Shown here in pieces: positions 54,197 through 63,981 of a stretch of 64,000 nt of DNA (position 1 is its first letter; each line of letters opens with the position of its first letter). The notes beneath the pieces were generated by a model, which was not told where the DNA came from, searched no databases, and saw only the letters and a program-made list of their open reading frames with translations. This DNA is from a bacterium. Lineage in GTDB: Bacteria > Vulcanimicrobiota > Xenobia > Xenobiales > JADMJV01. The position numbers were made by a program, and so were the translations under genes. Location: assembly GCA_018266105.1 (NCBI GenBank), contig JAFEBA010000019.1, positions 97,874 through 161,873 on the forward strand. The letters run 5' to 3'.

Positions 54197-55612
54197 CTAG
54201 CGAGCCCGGGCCTTTTGGCCAGGCAGGCGGTTGGTACGATCTACCACCACCCAATCATCACGGCCTACTCCCGAAAGCACGGGAAATCCGTCCTGTCCGG
54301 GTGCCCCTAACTGCACTTCGCGCTCCTCCAACTGACCGTCCCGAAGCACCAGCAAAGTGCTGCGTCGCCCGGCGACGGTCACGCTGGTCAGAGGCACGAT
54401 GGGACGCTCTTTGGCCATCTCAAAGAGAATGTTGACCGAGACCGTCAGGCCTGGACGCAGCCAGGGGGGAGCTTTGAGCGGATCCAGTCTGACCAGAATG
54501 GTGCCACGCTCGGAAACCACCTGGGGCGACAGTTCGCGCACGCGCGCCTGGAACGTTTCCGGATAGGCATCGCTGGAAACGACTGCTGGCTGTCCGACCT
54601 TCAGGCGGCCCAGGTTGAGTTCGTCCACATTGACCTGAATTTCGTAGGCACTGCCGCGCACCAAATGCAAGATGGGAGCGTTGGCGCCGGTTGACTGGCC
54701 GGCCTTGAGAAAGATTTTGGTCACCGTGCCATCGTAGGGGGCGCGGATGTACGCCTGTTCCAGCCTCTCTCGGGCCACCTCGAGAGCCAGTTCCGCCTCG
54801 CGCAGCCGGGCCTCGGCCAGGCGCACGTCTTCGATTCTTGGCTGGTCGCGCAGGTTCTGCATTCGTGCCTGGCCGCTGGCCCGGGCACCTTGTAAACTGG
54901 CCTGGCTTTGATCGACTTGGGCTCGGGCCTGCTGCAAGACTTCGGGTCGGGTCCCTACCTGCTGTTGGCGCAGCCGATTGTAGCTGGTCAGGTAGCTGTT
55001 CTCGCTCACGCGTGCCTGAGTGCGGGCCCGCTCCAGGTCCTGCAGGGTGACATAACCTTGATCATACAGCCCGGCCAGACGAGCGGCCTCGCGTTTACTT
55101 TGTTCGCGTTGTGCCAGCGCCTGAAGAGCCTGTCCTCGCGCCTGTTCCAGCTCCTCTCGAGTGGGGCCGCGCTGCAGTTCCTGCAGGCGATGGCGAGCGG
55201 CTTCCAGCTGAGCTTCGGCCACCTCCTGGGCCTGATCCACCTCGGCCTGGGCTCGCTCCACCTCCGAAGCCAGGGGCCGGCGAGCGGTCTGAGTCAACTG
55301 TGCCCGGGCCGTATCCACGGCCGCCCGGGCCTGAGCTAACTGAGCTTTGAGCAGGGAAGTTTCCAATTCGGCTAATAGTTGACCCCGGGCCACCCGGTTT
55401 CCCTCGTGCACGCGCAGGTGGGCCAGCCGGCCGCCCAGTTCGGCGGCTACGTCACTCTCGTCCAGGCCCGCTACCGAGCCCGAAGCCGAGACCGACTGGG
55501 TGACCGACTGCACCTTCGGATGAGCCACCGAGACCGCCGGGGGACGCGAGCGCAGCCAGCCCAGTCCTGAGAGCAAAGCCAGCACGGCGACGGCCAAGTA
55601 GATTCGTTTCAC
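54197..55612 (-). CDS. HlyD/MFP-type periplasmic adaptor
   Basis: About 471 residues from the GTG at 55612 (AAGGAG 5 bases upstream); the longer frame above starts without a ribosome site. N-terminal membrane anchor (IYLAVAVLALLSGLG), split lipoyl domain (SVSASGSVAGLDESDVAAELGG), a long coiled-coil hairpin of about 200 residues rich in Gln, Arg and Ala (with one copy of the typical QLAQARAAVDTARAQL and its return helix), and the beta-barrel domain (YDGTVTKIFLKAGQS). It should join the inner-membrane permease to an outer-membrane partner, which is not encoded here. Confidence 0.93.
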   Translation of the reverse strand: MKRIYLAVAVLALLSGLGWLRSRPPAVSVAHPKVQSVTQSVSASGSVAGLDESDVAAELGGRLAHLRVHEGNRVARGQLLAELETSLLKAQLAQARAAVDTARAQLTQTARRPLASEVERAQAEVDQAQEVAEAQLEAARHRLQELQRGPTREELEQARGQALQALAQREQSKREAARLAGLYDQGYVTLQDLERARTQARVSENSYLTSYNRLRQQQVGTRPEVLQQARAQVDQSQASLQGARASGQARMQNLRDQPRIEDVRLAEARLREAELALEVARERLEQAYIRAPYDGTVTKIFLKAGQSTGANAPILHLVRGSAYEIQVNVDELNLGRLKVGQPAVVSSDAYPETFQARVRELSPQVVSERGTILVRLDPLKAPPWLRPGLTVSVNILFEMAKERPIVPLTSVTVAGRRSTLLVLRDGQLEEREVQLGAPGQDGFPVLSGVGRDDWVVVDRTNRLPGQKARAR

Positions 55613-55682
55613 GTTCTCCTTCTTTAGCACGTTCCCAGGTCGTAGGGAAAGACCTGGATCATATTCATGGTATGATGCCGTC

Positions 55683-56432
55683 GTGAACGAAGATGAACTG
55701 CTCGAGAAAGAACTCAACTACCGCCCCCCCCAGCGAGATACCCGCCTGATCAAAACCCATCCGCCCGGCTACAATGTGCTGAGCGGGATCTCGGCCTTTT
55801 TCCTGGTGGGCGGCTTTATTCTGGGAGGACTGCCCGTCCAGTTGGCGCTGGGACAGAACGCGGGAATTCCGGCTATTCTCTCAGGGGCAGTGGTAGGATT
55901 GCTGCTGGCTTTCACGGTGCCGCGCAAGCTTTGGGTGGGAATCGGGCCCACCGGCCGGGCCATGCTCCGGCCGTTTGGCTGTATGGGCAGCTTTGCCATC
56001 TGGATGATGTGCCTGGTGGCGTTGGCGGTGGTGGTGAATCTGGGTAAATTCTTTGCTGGCGGCGGTTCCGTAGCCGGCGCTGTGGCGCTACGCGGCGACA
56101 ACTGGCAGGTGATCTGTAACCCCGATCGGTTGGGAGACGCTCGCAACCTGACCTTGGCTGAAGCCCGCAGGGCTTGCGCGGCTCTGGGTCCGGAGTGGCG
56201 CCTGCCCAAAGCCGAAGACCTCGGCTTTGTGCAGGCCAACCTGACCGGGCTGATGTGGCGAAGCGCGCGCTTCAGGCTGGATGAAGATGGACCCAATCAG
56301 CGTTTTTTTGAGTACAACCCAAGACAGTCATCCTGGGGGATCGTAAGCACCTCTTCCTCGGATATCCCGATGCAGGCCCTCTGCCTGAAATCTGCCAGCG
56401 CGGTTAAGGCCCAAAAGCCGCCCCAAAATTAG
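55683..56432 (+). CDS. Membrane protein with DUF1566/Lcl-like C-terminal domain
   Basis: 249 residues; GTG start. Three hydrophobic segments (GISAFFLVGGFILGGL, AGIPAILSGAVVGLLLAFTVP, CMGSFAIWMMCLVALAVVVNL) and an exported C-terminal domain with NLTLAEARRACAALGPEWRLPKAEDL, the pattern of DUF1566/Lcl and sulfatase-modifying-factor-like folds that often bind ligands. A TATGAT box lies only 7 bases before the start codon, so the transcript may be nearly leaderless. Divergent to the exporter operon; the 70-base spacer must hold both promoters. Confidence 0.7.
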   Translation: MNEDELLEKELNYRPPQRDTRLIKTHPPGYNVLSGISAFFLVGGFILGGLPVQLALGQNAGIPAILSGAVVGLLLAFTVPRKLWVGIGPTGRAMLRPFGCMGSFAIWMMCLVALAVVVNLGKFFAGGGSVAGAVALRGDNWQVICNPDRLGDARNLTLAEARRACAALGPEWRLPKAEDLGFVQANLTGLMWRSARFRLDEDGPNQRFFEYNPRQSSWGIVSTSSSDIPMQALCLKSASAVKAQKPPQN

Positions 56433-56691
56433 GGATGGATTGGCTTGGTGTTTCGGGTTTCACCGCCTCGGCACTGACCCTGGCGGAATCCCGGGGAGCA
56501 CCGGGAGCTTGAGCCGGGGATGCGCTGAGAATGCCCATCCCGCTGGCGCCCACTGCCCCTTGCTTGATGGCCTGCTGTCGCAAGGCCTGGCCGGTCATTC
56601 TCTTGGCGCCTTGCTTCAGGAGCTGACCTCCCACAAAGCGGGCTCCGGCTCCGATGGCGGCCCCGGCGATGGGTAAAAGTGGCAATGGCAT
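56404..56691 (-). CDS. Small hypothetical protein
   Basis: About 95 residues from the ATG at 56691 with GGAGG about 10 bases upstream. Gly/Ala-rich amphipathic helix (MPLPLLPIAGAAIGAGARFVGG), then a basic region (QLLKQGAKRMTGQALRQQAIKQG) and a polar tail. It overlaps the convergent gene's end by 29 bases. No family recognised. The short length and long overlap make it less certain. Confidence 0.5.
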   Translation of the reverse strand: MPLPLLPIAGAAIGAGARFVGGQLLKQGAKRMTGQALRQQAIKQGAVGASGMGILSASPAQAPGAPRDSARVSAEAVKPETPSQSIPNFGAAFGP

Positions 56692-56871
56692 CGTGAGTTT
56701 CACCTCCGTTCGTTTTCTACTTCGAATCCTAACTCGAGTAACAACCCGCGGAAGCTTCAGGCTCGTAAGCAAAAAGTAAACCTTGTAAAGAGATTGTTGC
56801 CGTTTCAGGCGATCGCCGGAACCTGATCTGCCTCATACCGGCAGACCCTCACCAGCCTCTAGCATGAGCGC

Positions 56872-58452
56872 GTGTTCGCACTCCTGCAGCAGAATCCAAC
56901 TTTAAGGCTCTTTCTGGTGATCGGCGCCGGCTACGTGCTGGGGTCGATCAGGATCCGCGGCTTTTCACTGGGGGTCGCGGCGGTGCTTTTTGCCGGGCTG
57001 GCCTTAGGGGCCTGGGGACCCGGTCAATTTGAACTGCCGCCCTTGATTTCCACCCTGGGTCTGGCTCTATTTGTTTATACAATGGGGCTCGCCTGTGGTC
57101 CGGGGGCCCCCTCCTCATTGCGCCGCTACGGTCTGCGCATGGCGCTCCTGGTTTGCGGCTCTCTGCTGCTCTCGGCCGTGATCTGTTGGGGAGCGGGGCG
57201 CTGGATGGGTCTGCCTTTGCAGCAAACGGCCGGCGTCTATTGCGGCGCCATCACCAATACTCCGGCCCTGGCTGCCCAGTTGGAGTGGCTGCAGCGCAAT
57301 GCTCCAAATGCGCCTCAGGAGGTCAAGGTGGGTCCAGCCGTGGGCTATTCCCTGGCTTATCCGTTCGGAGTAGGGGGATTGCTGCTGCTGATGGCTTTCT
57401 ATTCGCGCAGGCTGGATCCCGCCCAAAAGCCCGAACGCCCTCGGGCGGTGACCTACCGAATCACCGAGCGCAAACCCAACGGCAACTTTCTGGAGGCGGA
57501 CTGGGTGCAGCATGAGACCGGGCTGGTGGTGAGCCGCAGGTTGCGTGCCGGTCATCAACAGGTGGTGCTGGCGGATACAGTGCTGGAACCAGAAGACCTG
57601 GTGGCGGCGGTGGGGACGCCGGAGCAGCACGCCCAACATGGTGCCCGCCTGGGCCAGCCGGTAGACGTTCATCTGGAGCACCAGGGCCAGGAGGTTCAAT
57701 ACCGTCGATACTTTCTTTCGCGCCGGGAGCTGGTGGGCAAGCATTTGCGCGACCTGGTTTTGGGCGGAGCGGTGGTCACTCGGGTGCGACGGGGTGACCT
57801 GGAAATCACCGCCGATCCCGACCTTCGATTGGAGTGGGGCGATGTGTTGCGGGTGGTGGTGCCGGCTGGCTGTGAGTTGGAGCCCATCTTCGGGGACTCG
57901 CTAGACACCCTGGCCCACACTGACCTTTTCCCCATGGCCCTGGGCATGGTGTTGGGCGTTCTGTTGGGAAGCCTGCCCCTGCCTCTGGGTGATCCACCTT
58001 ATCCTACTCTGGGCGTGGCCGGTGGCACGCTGGTGATTGGCCTGCTTTTGGGTTATCTGGGAAGAACCGGTCCGTTGGTCTGGACCATGCCTCTGGAGGC
58101 CAACCTGGCCCTGCGGCAGATCGGTTTGCTCTTTTTCCTGGCCCCGATCGGCATTATGGCGGGCGGGCAGTTCGCTTCAGCCATGCAACACGAGGGCTTA
58201 CGGTTGATCTTGCTGGGGGCCGGTCTCACCTGTTTCAGCAGTCTGAGCCTTTTGATTTTGGGAGCCCGCTGGCTCAAGCTTCCGCCCGCCGACATTTTAG
58301 GACTGCTTTCCGGTGCCCACACCCAGCCAGCGGCGCTGGCTTACGCCAGCGATCGCAGCCGCGACCCGGCCGTGGAAATCACTTACGCGGCCGTTTTTCC
58401 GCTGGCAATGATTACCAAGATCCTGGTCGGGACCTGGTTGCTCACGCTCTAG
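56872..58452 (+). CDS. AspT/YidE-family putative transporter
   Basis: 526 residues of the aspartate:alanine exchanger (YbjL/YidE) group: N-terminal five-helix bundle with the GAITNTPALAAQ motif, a central soluble RCK/TrkA-C-like pair of domains (about residues 190-330, with LVGKHLRDLVL), and a C-terminal five-helix bundle with the partner motif LSGAHTQPAALAYA. The duplicated design is the family hallmark. GTG start. The substrate (possibly dicarboxylate or amino acid) is unknown. Convergent with the ATPase-PglZ gene; the gap is 10 bases. Confidence 0.93.
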   Translation: MFALLQQNPTLRLFLVIGAGYVLGSIRIRGFSLGVAAVLFAGLALGAWGPGQFELPPLISTLGLALFVYTMGLACGPGAPSSLRRYGLRMALLVCGSLLLSAVICWGAGRWMGLPLQQTAGVYCGAITNTPALAAQLEWLQRNAPNAPQEVKVGPAVGYSLAYPFGVGGLLLLMAFYSRRLDPAQKPERPRAVTYRITERKPNGNFLEADWVQHETGLVVSRRLRAGHQQVVLADTVLEPEDLVAAVGTPEQHAQHGARLGQPVDVHLEHQGQEVQYRRYFLSRRELVGKHLRDLVLGGAVVTRVRRGDLEITADPDLRLEWGDVLRVVVPAGCELEPIFGDSLDTLAHTDLFPMALGMVLGVLLGSLPLPLGDPPYPTLGVAGGTLVIGLLLGYLGRTGPLVWTMPLEANLALRQIGLLFFLAPIGIMAGGQFASAMQHEGLRLILLGAGLTCFSSLSLLILGARWLKLPPADILGLLSGAHTQPAALAYASDRSRDPAVEITYAAVFPLAMITKILVGTWLLTL

Positions 58453-58462
58453 TGGGGGGTGG

Positions 58463-61400
58463 TCAGGTCCGCCAAAGGGCGGCCGGAACGTAGATTTCCT
58501 GCCAGTGGTCCCCGCCGTGGGGCGGATGTGGACCGGGGTCGCGGAACCCATGGTCGGACAACAGCAGCACGGTTCGGCCCGGTGGAATGGCTCGGAGAAG
58601 GGGTAGCAGACGCACCTCGGCTTCGGCCAGGAGTTCCCGGTAGAGTGGCCAGAGTTCCAGGGAACTTTGATGCACCCGCTTGTCAATAAACTGCAGGTGC
58701 AGCATCAGCGCTTCCAGATTCTGGCTGAGCAGGCTCTGTACCTCCGCCCGCTTGCGTTTTTCGTCGGCTGCTTTAACTAGCCTCAGCGGGCGCCCCAGCA
58801 GCAACCCGTCGGCTCCAGGTGGGACCAGCTCGTCGCCGGCCAACCAGGCATGGCGTGCGGCCCGGGTGTTGCTGGGTAGGGGGGCGCGCACCAGCAATTC
58901 GCGCAGGGGAATGCCCAGTCCGCTTTCAAACAGAGGGCGCAGCAGATCCCACAGGTCCCAGCGAAGGGCGTCCACCACCAGGATGACCCAGCGGCCCTCA
59001 TCCAGCAAGGCCGCGGGTGCCTCGGCCAGCTCCGTGGTGTCTTCTGGGAAGGGGACCAGGGTGGGGGAGAGCTCGTCTTCAAGCTCCCGTTCGTAGGCCA
59101 GCCTGCGCCATTCGCGCCAGCCGCGGGCGGCGGAACGAAATTGTCCCGAGGTCAGGGCACGAAATACGCTCAGGTGGGGCCAATCGCAGCTGGGTAGGCT
59201 CCAGCCGTGGGGAACCCCTTGATGCAAAGCCTGAAGACACAAGCGCAGGGAGAGATCTGGGAACATGGTCTCCTCCTGTGCGGCCCGCACGGGTTCCAGA
59301 TGGCTGGAGAGTTCCACCAGGCTGTCCCAGAGTTCGGCCTGAGGAGGTGGGCCTTGGACCGGAGCGTTGAGGTCAAAGCGACGAGCCAAAGCCGGGGTTG
59401 GCTGCAAGTGATGGAGCCGCAGCCAGCGTGCCATCCAGCCGCCGTGGTCGTGGCTGGCTGGTTCTTCCAGTTGCACGTGGACCCAGGCGTCGCGGTGCAG
59501 GTCGGGACCCACCAGCCAGTCTTCAAAGGCCGAGCGTAGCTGCCCCTGGGAGAGCCGCTGGTCTTGTAAGCGCTCCACCAGTTCGCGCAGTGGGCGGCGA
59601 ACCAACAGGGTCTGGCCGGTGGCCGCCTGGCTGAGGTGCTGAGCGATGTCTTTGTCCCATTCTTCCAGCAGACGTACGCAGGCGGCCGTGGCCGGGAGTT
59701 CCTCCAGCAGCCCCAGCACGCGCTCCAGGCGTTCCACCAAAGCCTGCTGGCCCAGATCGACGAGGTTGCGCAGATATCCACCCAGATCGTGGCTGAGATA
59801 TTCACGGGCCCCGCTGCTCAGTGCCTGGCGCAGATCGCGCATCAGGTCGGGAGCCTCCGGGAGCGGCTGACCGGGGTGGTAACCGCAGGCGCACCTGAGG
59901 GTCAGCAATAATTGGTCCTCCACCTTAAGCCGGCAAGGTTGCGGTAGTTGCTGACTGCGTAGACGAATGGCCGCAAAGGCGGGCTGGCTGCGAAAGCCCA
60001 GCACCATCTGCAGGCTTTCCAGGGCCCGCCATTCGGGACTGGCCTGCAAGCGCCGGCGGAGCTGGAAGACCTCGCTTTGGTAAAATGCCTCGTGGCCGGA
60101 TTTATAGTCTCCCGCCCGGTCCACCTCGTAGCTTCTCGCTTGCTCGCGAAGTTTTCCCCATTCTTGCTGTGGAGAGAAGCTCTGGTCCAGGGCCTCCAGT
60201 TGAGCCAGAAGCTCCTGCTGGTCGAGCAGTTTCAACCGTCGCCGCAGTTGGTCCACCGCGGTCTGTTCTTGAGCCCAAAACTGGAGCCAGGATCCAGCCT
60301 CAGCAAAGCGCTGGAAGTCCGCCTCCACCAGCCCGTGCAGACCTTGGAGCGAACTATGAGGCAGTCCCACCCGGGTTAGGGCCTGGCGTAGCTCCTGTCC
60401 GCGCGCGCCCGGCGCTGAGGCGGCCAGTTCGCTCCATTCTAGCAGGCGCTCTCGTGCTTGACGCCACAGCTCGCGCAGGCGGTTTTGAGTCAGCGGCAAC
60501 AGAGGTTGGTCGCCGAAGAGCCACTGTAGTTTTTGCAGATCTTCGACTGAGGGTAGTTCTCGCTGCGAAAGCACTTCGAGTTGCTCGGCCTTGGCGTTGA
60601 GCAGCTCGCCGATGGAGCCTAGTGTGAAGCCGCGGCCGTGGCTGAAGAGTTGGATCTTCCCAAGTTGCACCAGGCATGCCAGAATGACGTAAAACTGTGC
60701 CGGCACCAATCCCCAGCTGGATTTCTGCCATTGCCGTCTCAAGCTTTGTACCTCGTAGCGCTGGCCCGGCTGCCACTCGTTGAGCATGGCGAGTGCCGGA
60801 CCACCGGGTTGAATGGCGAGTCGTTCTCCATCTATCAAGCCCAGCGGCTTCAGCAGACCTTCGGCGGCCGCAGTCACAGGGCCGGCGCCGGGCTCGATCA
60901 GCTCTTTCCAGAGAAGTTCCAGGTGTTTGGCACCGAGGCAATCTGAGTTTAGCGGAGCGATGGATGCGAAACGAGGGAAACGCTGCTCCAGGCCGGGGCT
61001 GACCGCGGCCGCGTAAAAACGGTCGAATCGAGTTTCGTGGGCCGGGGCATAGCCACTCTGTTCGCCCCAGTGCAGACGGCCGCGAGCGTAGAGGCTGAAG
61101 ACTCGCTGTTCCAGGCGCTGCTGCAACTGATGCAAATAGGGCTGTAAGCGCGCTTTGAGCTCGCGTTCTCGGTCCATGACCGCGGTGTGGGCCTGCCAAT
61201 CCAGGAGCAGTTCTTCCAGGTCACTTTCAGCCGCCAGAGGCTCCCAGATGACCATGTGAGGTGGGGCCGGAGGTCTGGGTTGGCCGGGAGCAAGCACCAC
61301 CAGGCAGCAGTCAAACTTGTCGCTGTCCAGGCTGGCCTGCCAGGCCGCCAATGGCTGCTCATCTCCCTGCAGCCAGGCCCACAGGCCCTCGCGAGGGGCC

Positions 61401-63064
61401 TGGCGCCAGCGCAGTTTGACCGGTTGGGGAGGGCGCCCGACGATGTCGGCCAGCGGCAGTTCCGCTCGATTGATGAGCCGGGTCGCGGCCGCCCAGTCGG
61501 CTCGCATGCCTTGCAGGGCCTGGCGGACTTTCTGGCCCAGCACCTGATTGAAGTTGGATTCCAGATTGAGCGAGTAGAGTGGACCCCGGCGCTGCACATA
61601 GGCTCCACGCTCGACCAGTACGTCCAGAACTTTCTCACGCAGGAAGCTGAGATTAGCGCGCGGGTCGAGGCGAGACAGGCGGCGGGCCAGAATCGCGCTG
61701 AGGCGCTCATCGCTCAGCTCCATTGGGGCGGGGGCGATGGCTGCCAGAATCAAAACTTTGATGACGGCGGCGGCCAGCTGGCGGGCCTTTTCTTCGGGGA
61801 AGAGATGGGGAAGCTCTCGTTGGTAGTAGGCCCAACAGGTGGTCTGATAGGCGGCCAGCTCGGCCCGATCGCCCAGGCGCTCCTGAAAATGATCAAACAG
61901 CCGCTCGGCCGTGAGCAGCAAATCGGGTGGGGCCTGCAGCATACCTGCCAGACCACGCAGGGGGTCGCCAGCGATCTGGGCGTGCACGAAATCCACCACT
62001 CCGCGCTGACGCGAGAAAAGCGGTGTCAATTGTTCCAGCAGCTCCAAAGTAAAGGGGTGCACGGGGTAGATTTGCAGGAAATCCTGGCGGCTGATCAGGC
62101 CGGGATAGAGCCGGTTAAGGTCGTTCCAAAGTTTGTCGAGCGGTGCCTGGGACCCGGCCTTATGGCGAATCAGCCGGCCCGCGATTAGATCGCCCACGTG
62201 TCGGCTGGAAAGGTGAAAGCGGAGAGGATAGCGTTCGCGAATACGCAGGGCACTGGCCTCTTCTCCGTAGCCCAACTCCTCTAGCGAATGCTGCAGACTG
62301 GCCACGATCCAGAGAGGCAACTTGTCTGACCATTCACCCAGGAACTGCAGGAAACGAATGTCTTCGCGGTGAGCGCTCCCTTGTTTGGAACGTAGAAATT
62401 CGGAAAGCTCATCCAGCAAGAGCACGATCCGGTTCTCCCCGAGGCTTTCGGCCAGCAACTGCATGGCCTGGCGTCGATCATAACTGAGACGTAAGGGGTT
62501 ATCGGGCAGACTGCGCAAGAACTCGCGAGCGCGGCGCAAAGCCGCCGGTTGACTCAGCTGTTCAAAGTCTTCTAGCTGGGATCGGTAGATCGGCAGCAGG
62601 TAGGTTCGGAAGTTTTCCAACAGACGCGAGCTTTCAGCCAGAACAGGAGCTTGGGGCAAATGGGTCGAGAGCTGATCTTCCAGGGCCTGAAAAACCACCT
62701 GCTCCAGGCTGTGCTCGGCCGAGTAGGCAAAGAGTGGAACACTGACCAGGATCCACTGATGCTCTCGCACAGGTGAGTTTTGCATAGCCGCGGGCAGGCG
62801 CGCCCAGGCGCGCGGATTGGCCCTCAGCAGCTGGTGAAGGAAGGCCAGGCAATGGGATTTGCCGCTGCCGTAGTGGCCGCGGACAAACGCACCCAGGCCG
62901 TGCTTCTGGGCCAGGGCTGTGAGCAGGCGCTCGAAGAGCTGGCTGACGTCCTGTGTGAATACGAATCGGTCCAGCAATTCTTCCTGAAGTTCGGCTCGCT
63001 CGGTATCGGCCAACTGGATTACCGAGCGTATGGGGGGAACTTCGATGAGATCGCCGAGCGTCAT
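58463..63064 (-). CDS. BrxC/PglY-like ATPase fused to PglZ-type phosphatase domain
   Basis: 1533 residues. N-terminal P-loop ATPase with Walker A GHYGSGKS at 63-70, Walker B IVLLLDE (D218, E219) and sensor-like IVASLQHSLEE; this half follows the BrxC/PglY/DUF6079-type giant ATPase architecture, with a helical middle of about 700 residues. The C-terminus from about residue 1361 is an alkaline-phosphatase-fold PglZ domain: LVVDALRWD (D1365), PLPSNTRAARHA (nucleophile T1400), LLSDHGF (D1504, H1505) and HGGDHW (H1516). In known BREX systems these are two proteins. No PglX methyltransferase, BrxA, BrxB or BrxL is visible. A TPR gene overlaps its start by 4 bases; the operon may extend beyond 64000. 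Confidence 0.8.
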   Translation of the reverse strand: MTLGDLIEVPPIRSVIQLADTERAELQEELLDRFVFTQDVSQLFERLLTALAQKHGLGAFVRGHYGSGKSHCLAFLHQLLRANPRAWARLPAAMQNSPVREHQWILVSVPLFAYSAEHSLEQVVFQALEDQLSTHLPQAPVLAESSRLLENFRTYLLPIYRSQLEDFEQLSQPAALRRAREFLRSLPDNPLRLSYDRRQAMQLLAESLGENRIVLLLDELSEFLRSKQGSAHREDIRFLQFLGEWSDKLPLWIVASLQHSLEELGYGEEASALRIRERYPLRFHLSSRHVGDLIAGRLIRHKAGSQAPLDKLWNDLNRLYPGLISRQDFLQIYPVHPFTLELLEQLTPLFSRQRGVVDFVHAQIAGDPLRGLAGMLQAPPDLLLTAERLFDHFQERLGDRAELAAYQTTCWAYYQRELPHLFPEEKARQLAAAVIKVLILAAIAPAPMELSDERLSAILARRLSRLDPRANLSFLREKVLDVLVERGAYVQRRGPLYSLNLESNFNQVLGQKVRQALQGMRADWAAATRLINRAELPLADIVGRPPQPVKLRWRQAPREGLWAWLQGDEQPLAAWQASLDSDKFDCCLVVLAPGQPRPPAPPHMVIWEPLAAESDLEELLLDWQAHTAVMDRERELKARLQPYLHQLQQRLEQRVFSLYARGRLHWGEQSGYAPAHETRFDRFYAAAVSPGLEQRFPRFASIAPLNSDCLGAKHLELLWKELIEPGAGPVTAAAEGLLKPLGLIDGERLAIQPGGPALAMLNEWQPGQRYEVQSLRRQWQKSSWGLVPAQFYVILACLVQLGKIQLFSHGRGFTLGSIGELLNAKAEQLEVLSQRELPSVEDLQKLQWLFGDQPLLPLTQNRLRELWRQARERLLEWSELAASAPGARGQELRQALTRVGLPHSSLQGLHGLVEADFQRFAEAGSWLQFWAQEQTAVDQLRRRLKLLDQQELLAQLEALDQSFSPQQEWGKLREQARSYEVDRAGDYKSGHEAFYQSEVFQLRRRLQASPEWRALESLQMVLGFRSQPAFAAIRLRSQQLPQPCRLKVEDQLLLTLRCACGYHPGQPLPEAPDLMRDLRQALSSGAREYLSHDLGGYLRNLVDLGQQALVERLERVLGLLEELPATAACVRLLEEWDKDIAQHLSQAATGQTLLVRRPLRELVERLQDQRLSQGQLRSAFEDWLVGPDLHRDAWVHVQLEEPASHDHGGWMARWLRLHHLQPTPALARRFDLNAPVQGPPPQAELWDSLVELSSHLEPVRAAQEETMFPDLSLRLCLQALHQGVPHGWSLPSCDWPHLSVFRALTSGQFRSAARGWREWRRLAYERELEDELSPTLVPFPEDTTELAEAPAALLDEGRWVILVVDALRWDLWDLLRPLFESGLGIPLRELLVRAPLPSNTRAARHAWLAGDELVPPGADGLLLGRPLRLVKAADEKRKRAEVQSLLSQNLEALMLHLQFIDKRVHQSSLELWPLYRELLAEAEVRLLPLLRAIPPGRTVLLLSDHGFRDPGPHPPHGGDHWQEIYVPAALWRT

Positions 63065-63981
63065 TTGCAGACCTTCTTAAAGGTGCCCCACCAGCGCCGT
63101 TTGCGCGGGTCCTGGTTGGCCTGGCGGGCTACGAAGGCTCCCGCACGTTCTACTTGCTGATGATCACGACAAGCTTTGCAGTATGCTCCCAGCACGAACT
63201 GATCGGCTGGGTTTTCCAAGAGAAGCTCTTCCATTAAGTTGAGGGCTTCTTCGATCTGGCCCAGGTCGCGCAGCACGTAGGCCAGGTTGGCCCTGAGATA
63301 GTGGGTTGGACCGCCCAGGCGCAGGCATTCCAGCAACTGCTGGCGGGCCCGCTCGTATTCCTTGAGGTCCCGCAAAGCCTGGACCAGGCGCTCGCGCAGC
63401 TGAATATTGCGCACGTGGTCCTGCATGGAGAGCAAGGTCTCGAGTTCCTCGGCCACCACCTCCGGAGGTTCATCTTCCAGTCTCAGCATGGCCAGATCGC
63501 GAACTACTCCGGGGTGGGCCGGGTATTCCCGGTGGGCCTGCTCCAAGGTTTCCAGGGCGGCCTCTCGGTGGCCGGCTTGCAATTGCGCCTGGGCCTGCGA
63601 TTGAAGCTGCTGGGGGCTGTGCTGTCCGGTGCGGGCGGCCCATTGGGTGGCCCGTTCCGGGTCTCGCCCCTGCAGATACTTCATCACGCGCTGCCAGGCC
63701 GCGGGCTGAAGCTGGGGCCGGGCCGCCAGCTCTTCAAAGATGGCCTCGCTCTCGCTCGGATGATGCAGATGCTCCAGCAGTCCGGCTTTGAGCGCCAGAG
63801 CATAGTCACTCCAGCGTTCTAGCTGTTCCAGCTGGCTCAGCGCCTCTTCAGGGCGGTTCAGGCGTGCCAGCAGACCGGCCCGCTCCAACACCCAGCCTGG
63901 CTCGAGCTGAGACAAATGCTCAAGATGTTCCAGCGCCTCCTGAAGCTTGCCCTGCCTTTTGAGCTCGGATACGGTATCCAT
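63061..63981 (-). CDS. TPR protein paired with the BrxC-PglZ fusion
   Basis: 306 residues of helical repeats: several degenerate TPR units (KRQGKLQEALEHLEHLSQLEPG, EEALSQLEQLERWSDYALALKAG, KEYERARQQLLECLRLGG, GQIEEALNLMEELLLENPAD) and a basic Cys-containing end (YCKACRDHQ). No signal peptide or membrane segment. ATG start; the ATGA overlap with the downstream giant ATPase-PglZ gene ties them. It probably serves as an adaptor or sensor subunit for the ATPase. The 19 bases up to the window end are too few to show what lies upstream. Confidence 0.85.
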   Translation of the reverse strand: MDTVSELKRQGKLQEALEHLEHLSQLEPGWVLERAGLLARLNRPEEALSQLEQLERWSDYALALKAGLLEHLHHPSESEAIFEELAARPQLQPAAWQRVMKYLQGRDPERATQWAARTGQHSPQQLQSQAQAQLQAGHREAALETLEQAHREYPAHPGVVRDLAMLRLEDEPPEVVAEELETLLSMQDHVRNIQLRERLVQALRDLKEYERARQQLLECLRLGGPTHYLRANLAYVLRDLGQIEEALNLMEELLLENPADQFVLGAYCKACRDHQQVERAGAFVARQANQDPRKRRWWGTFKKVCK

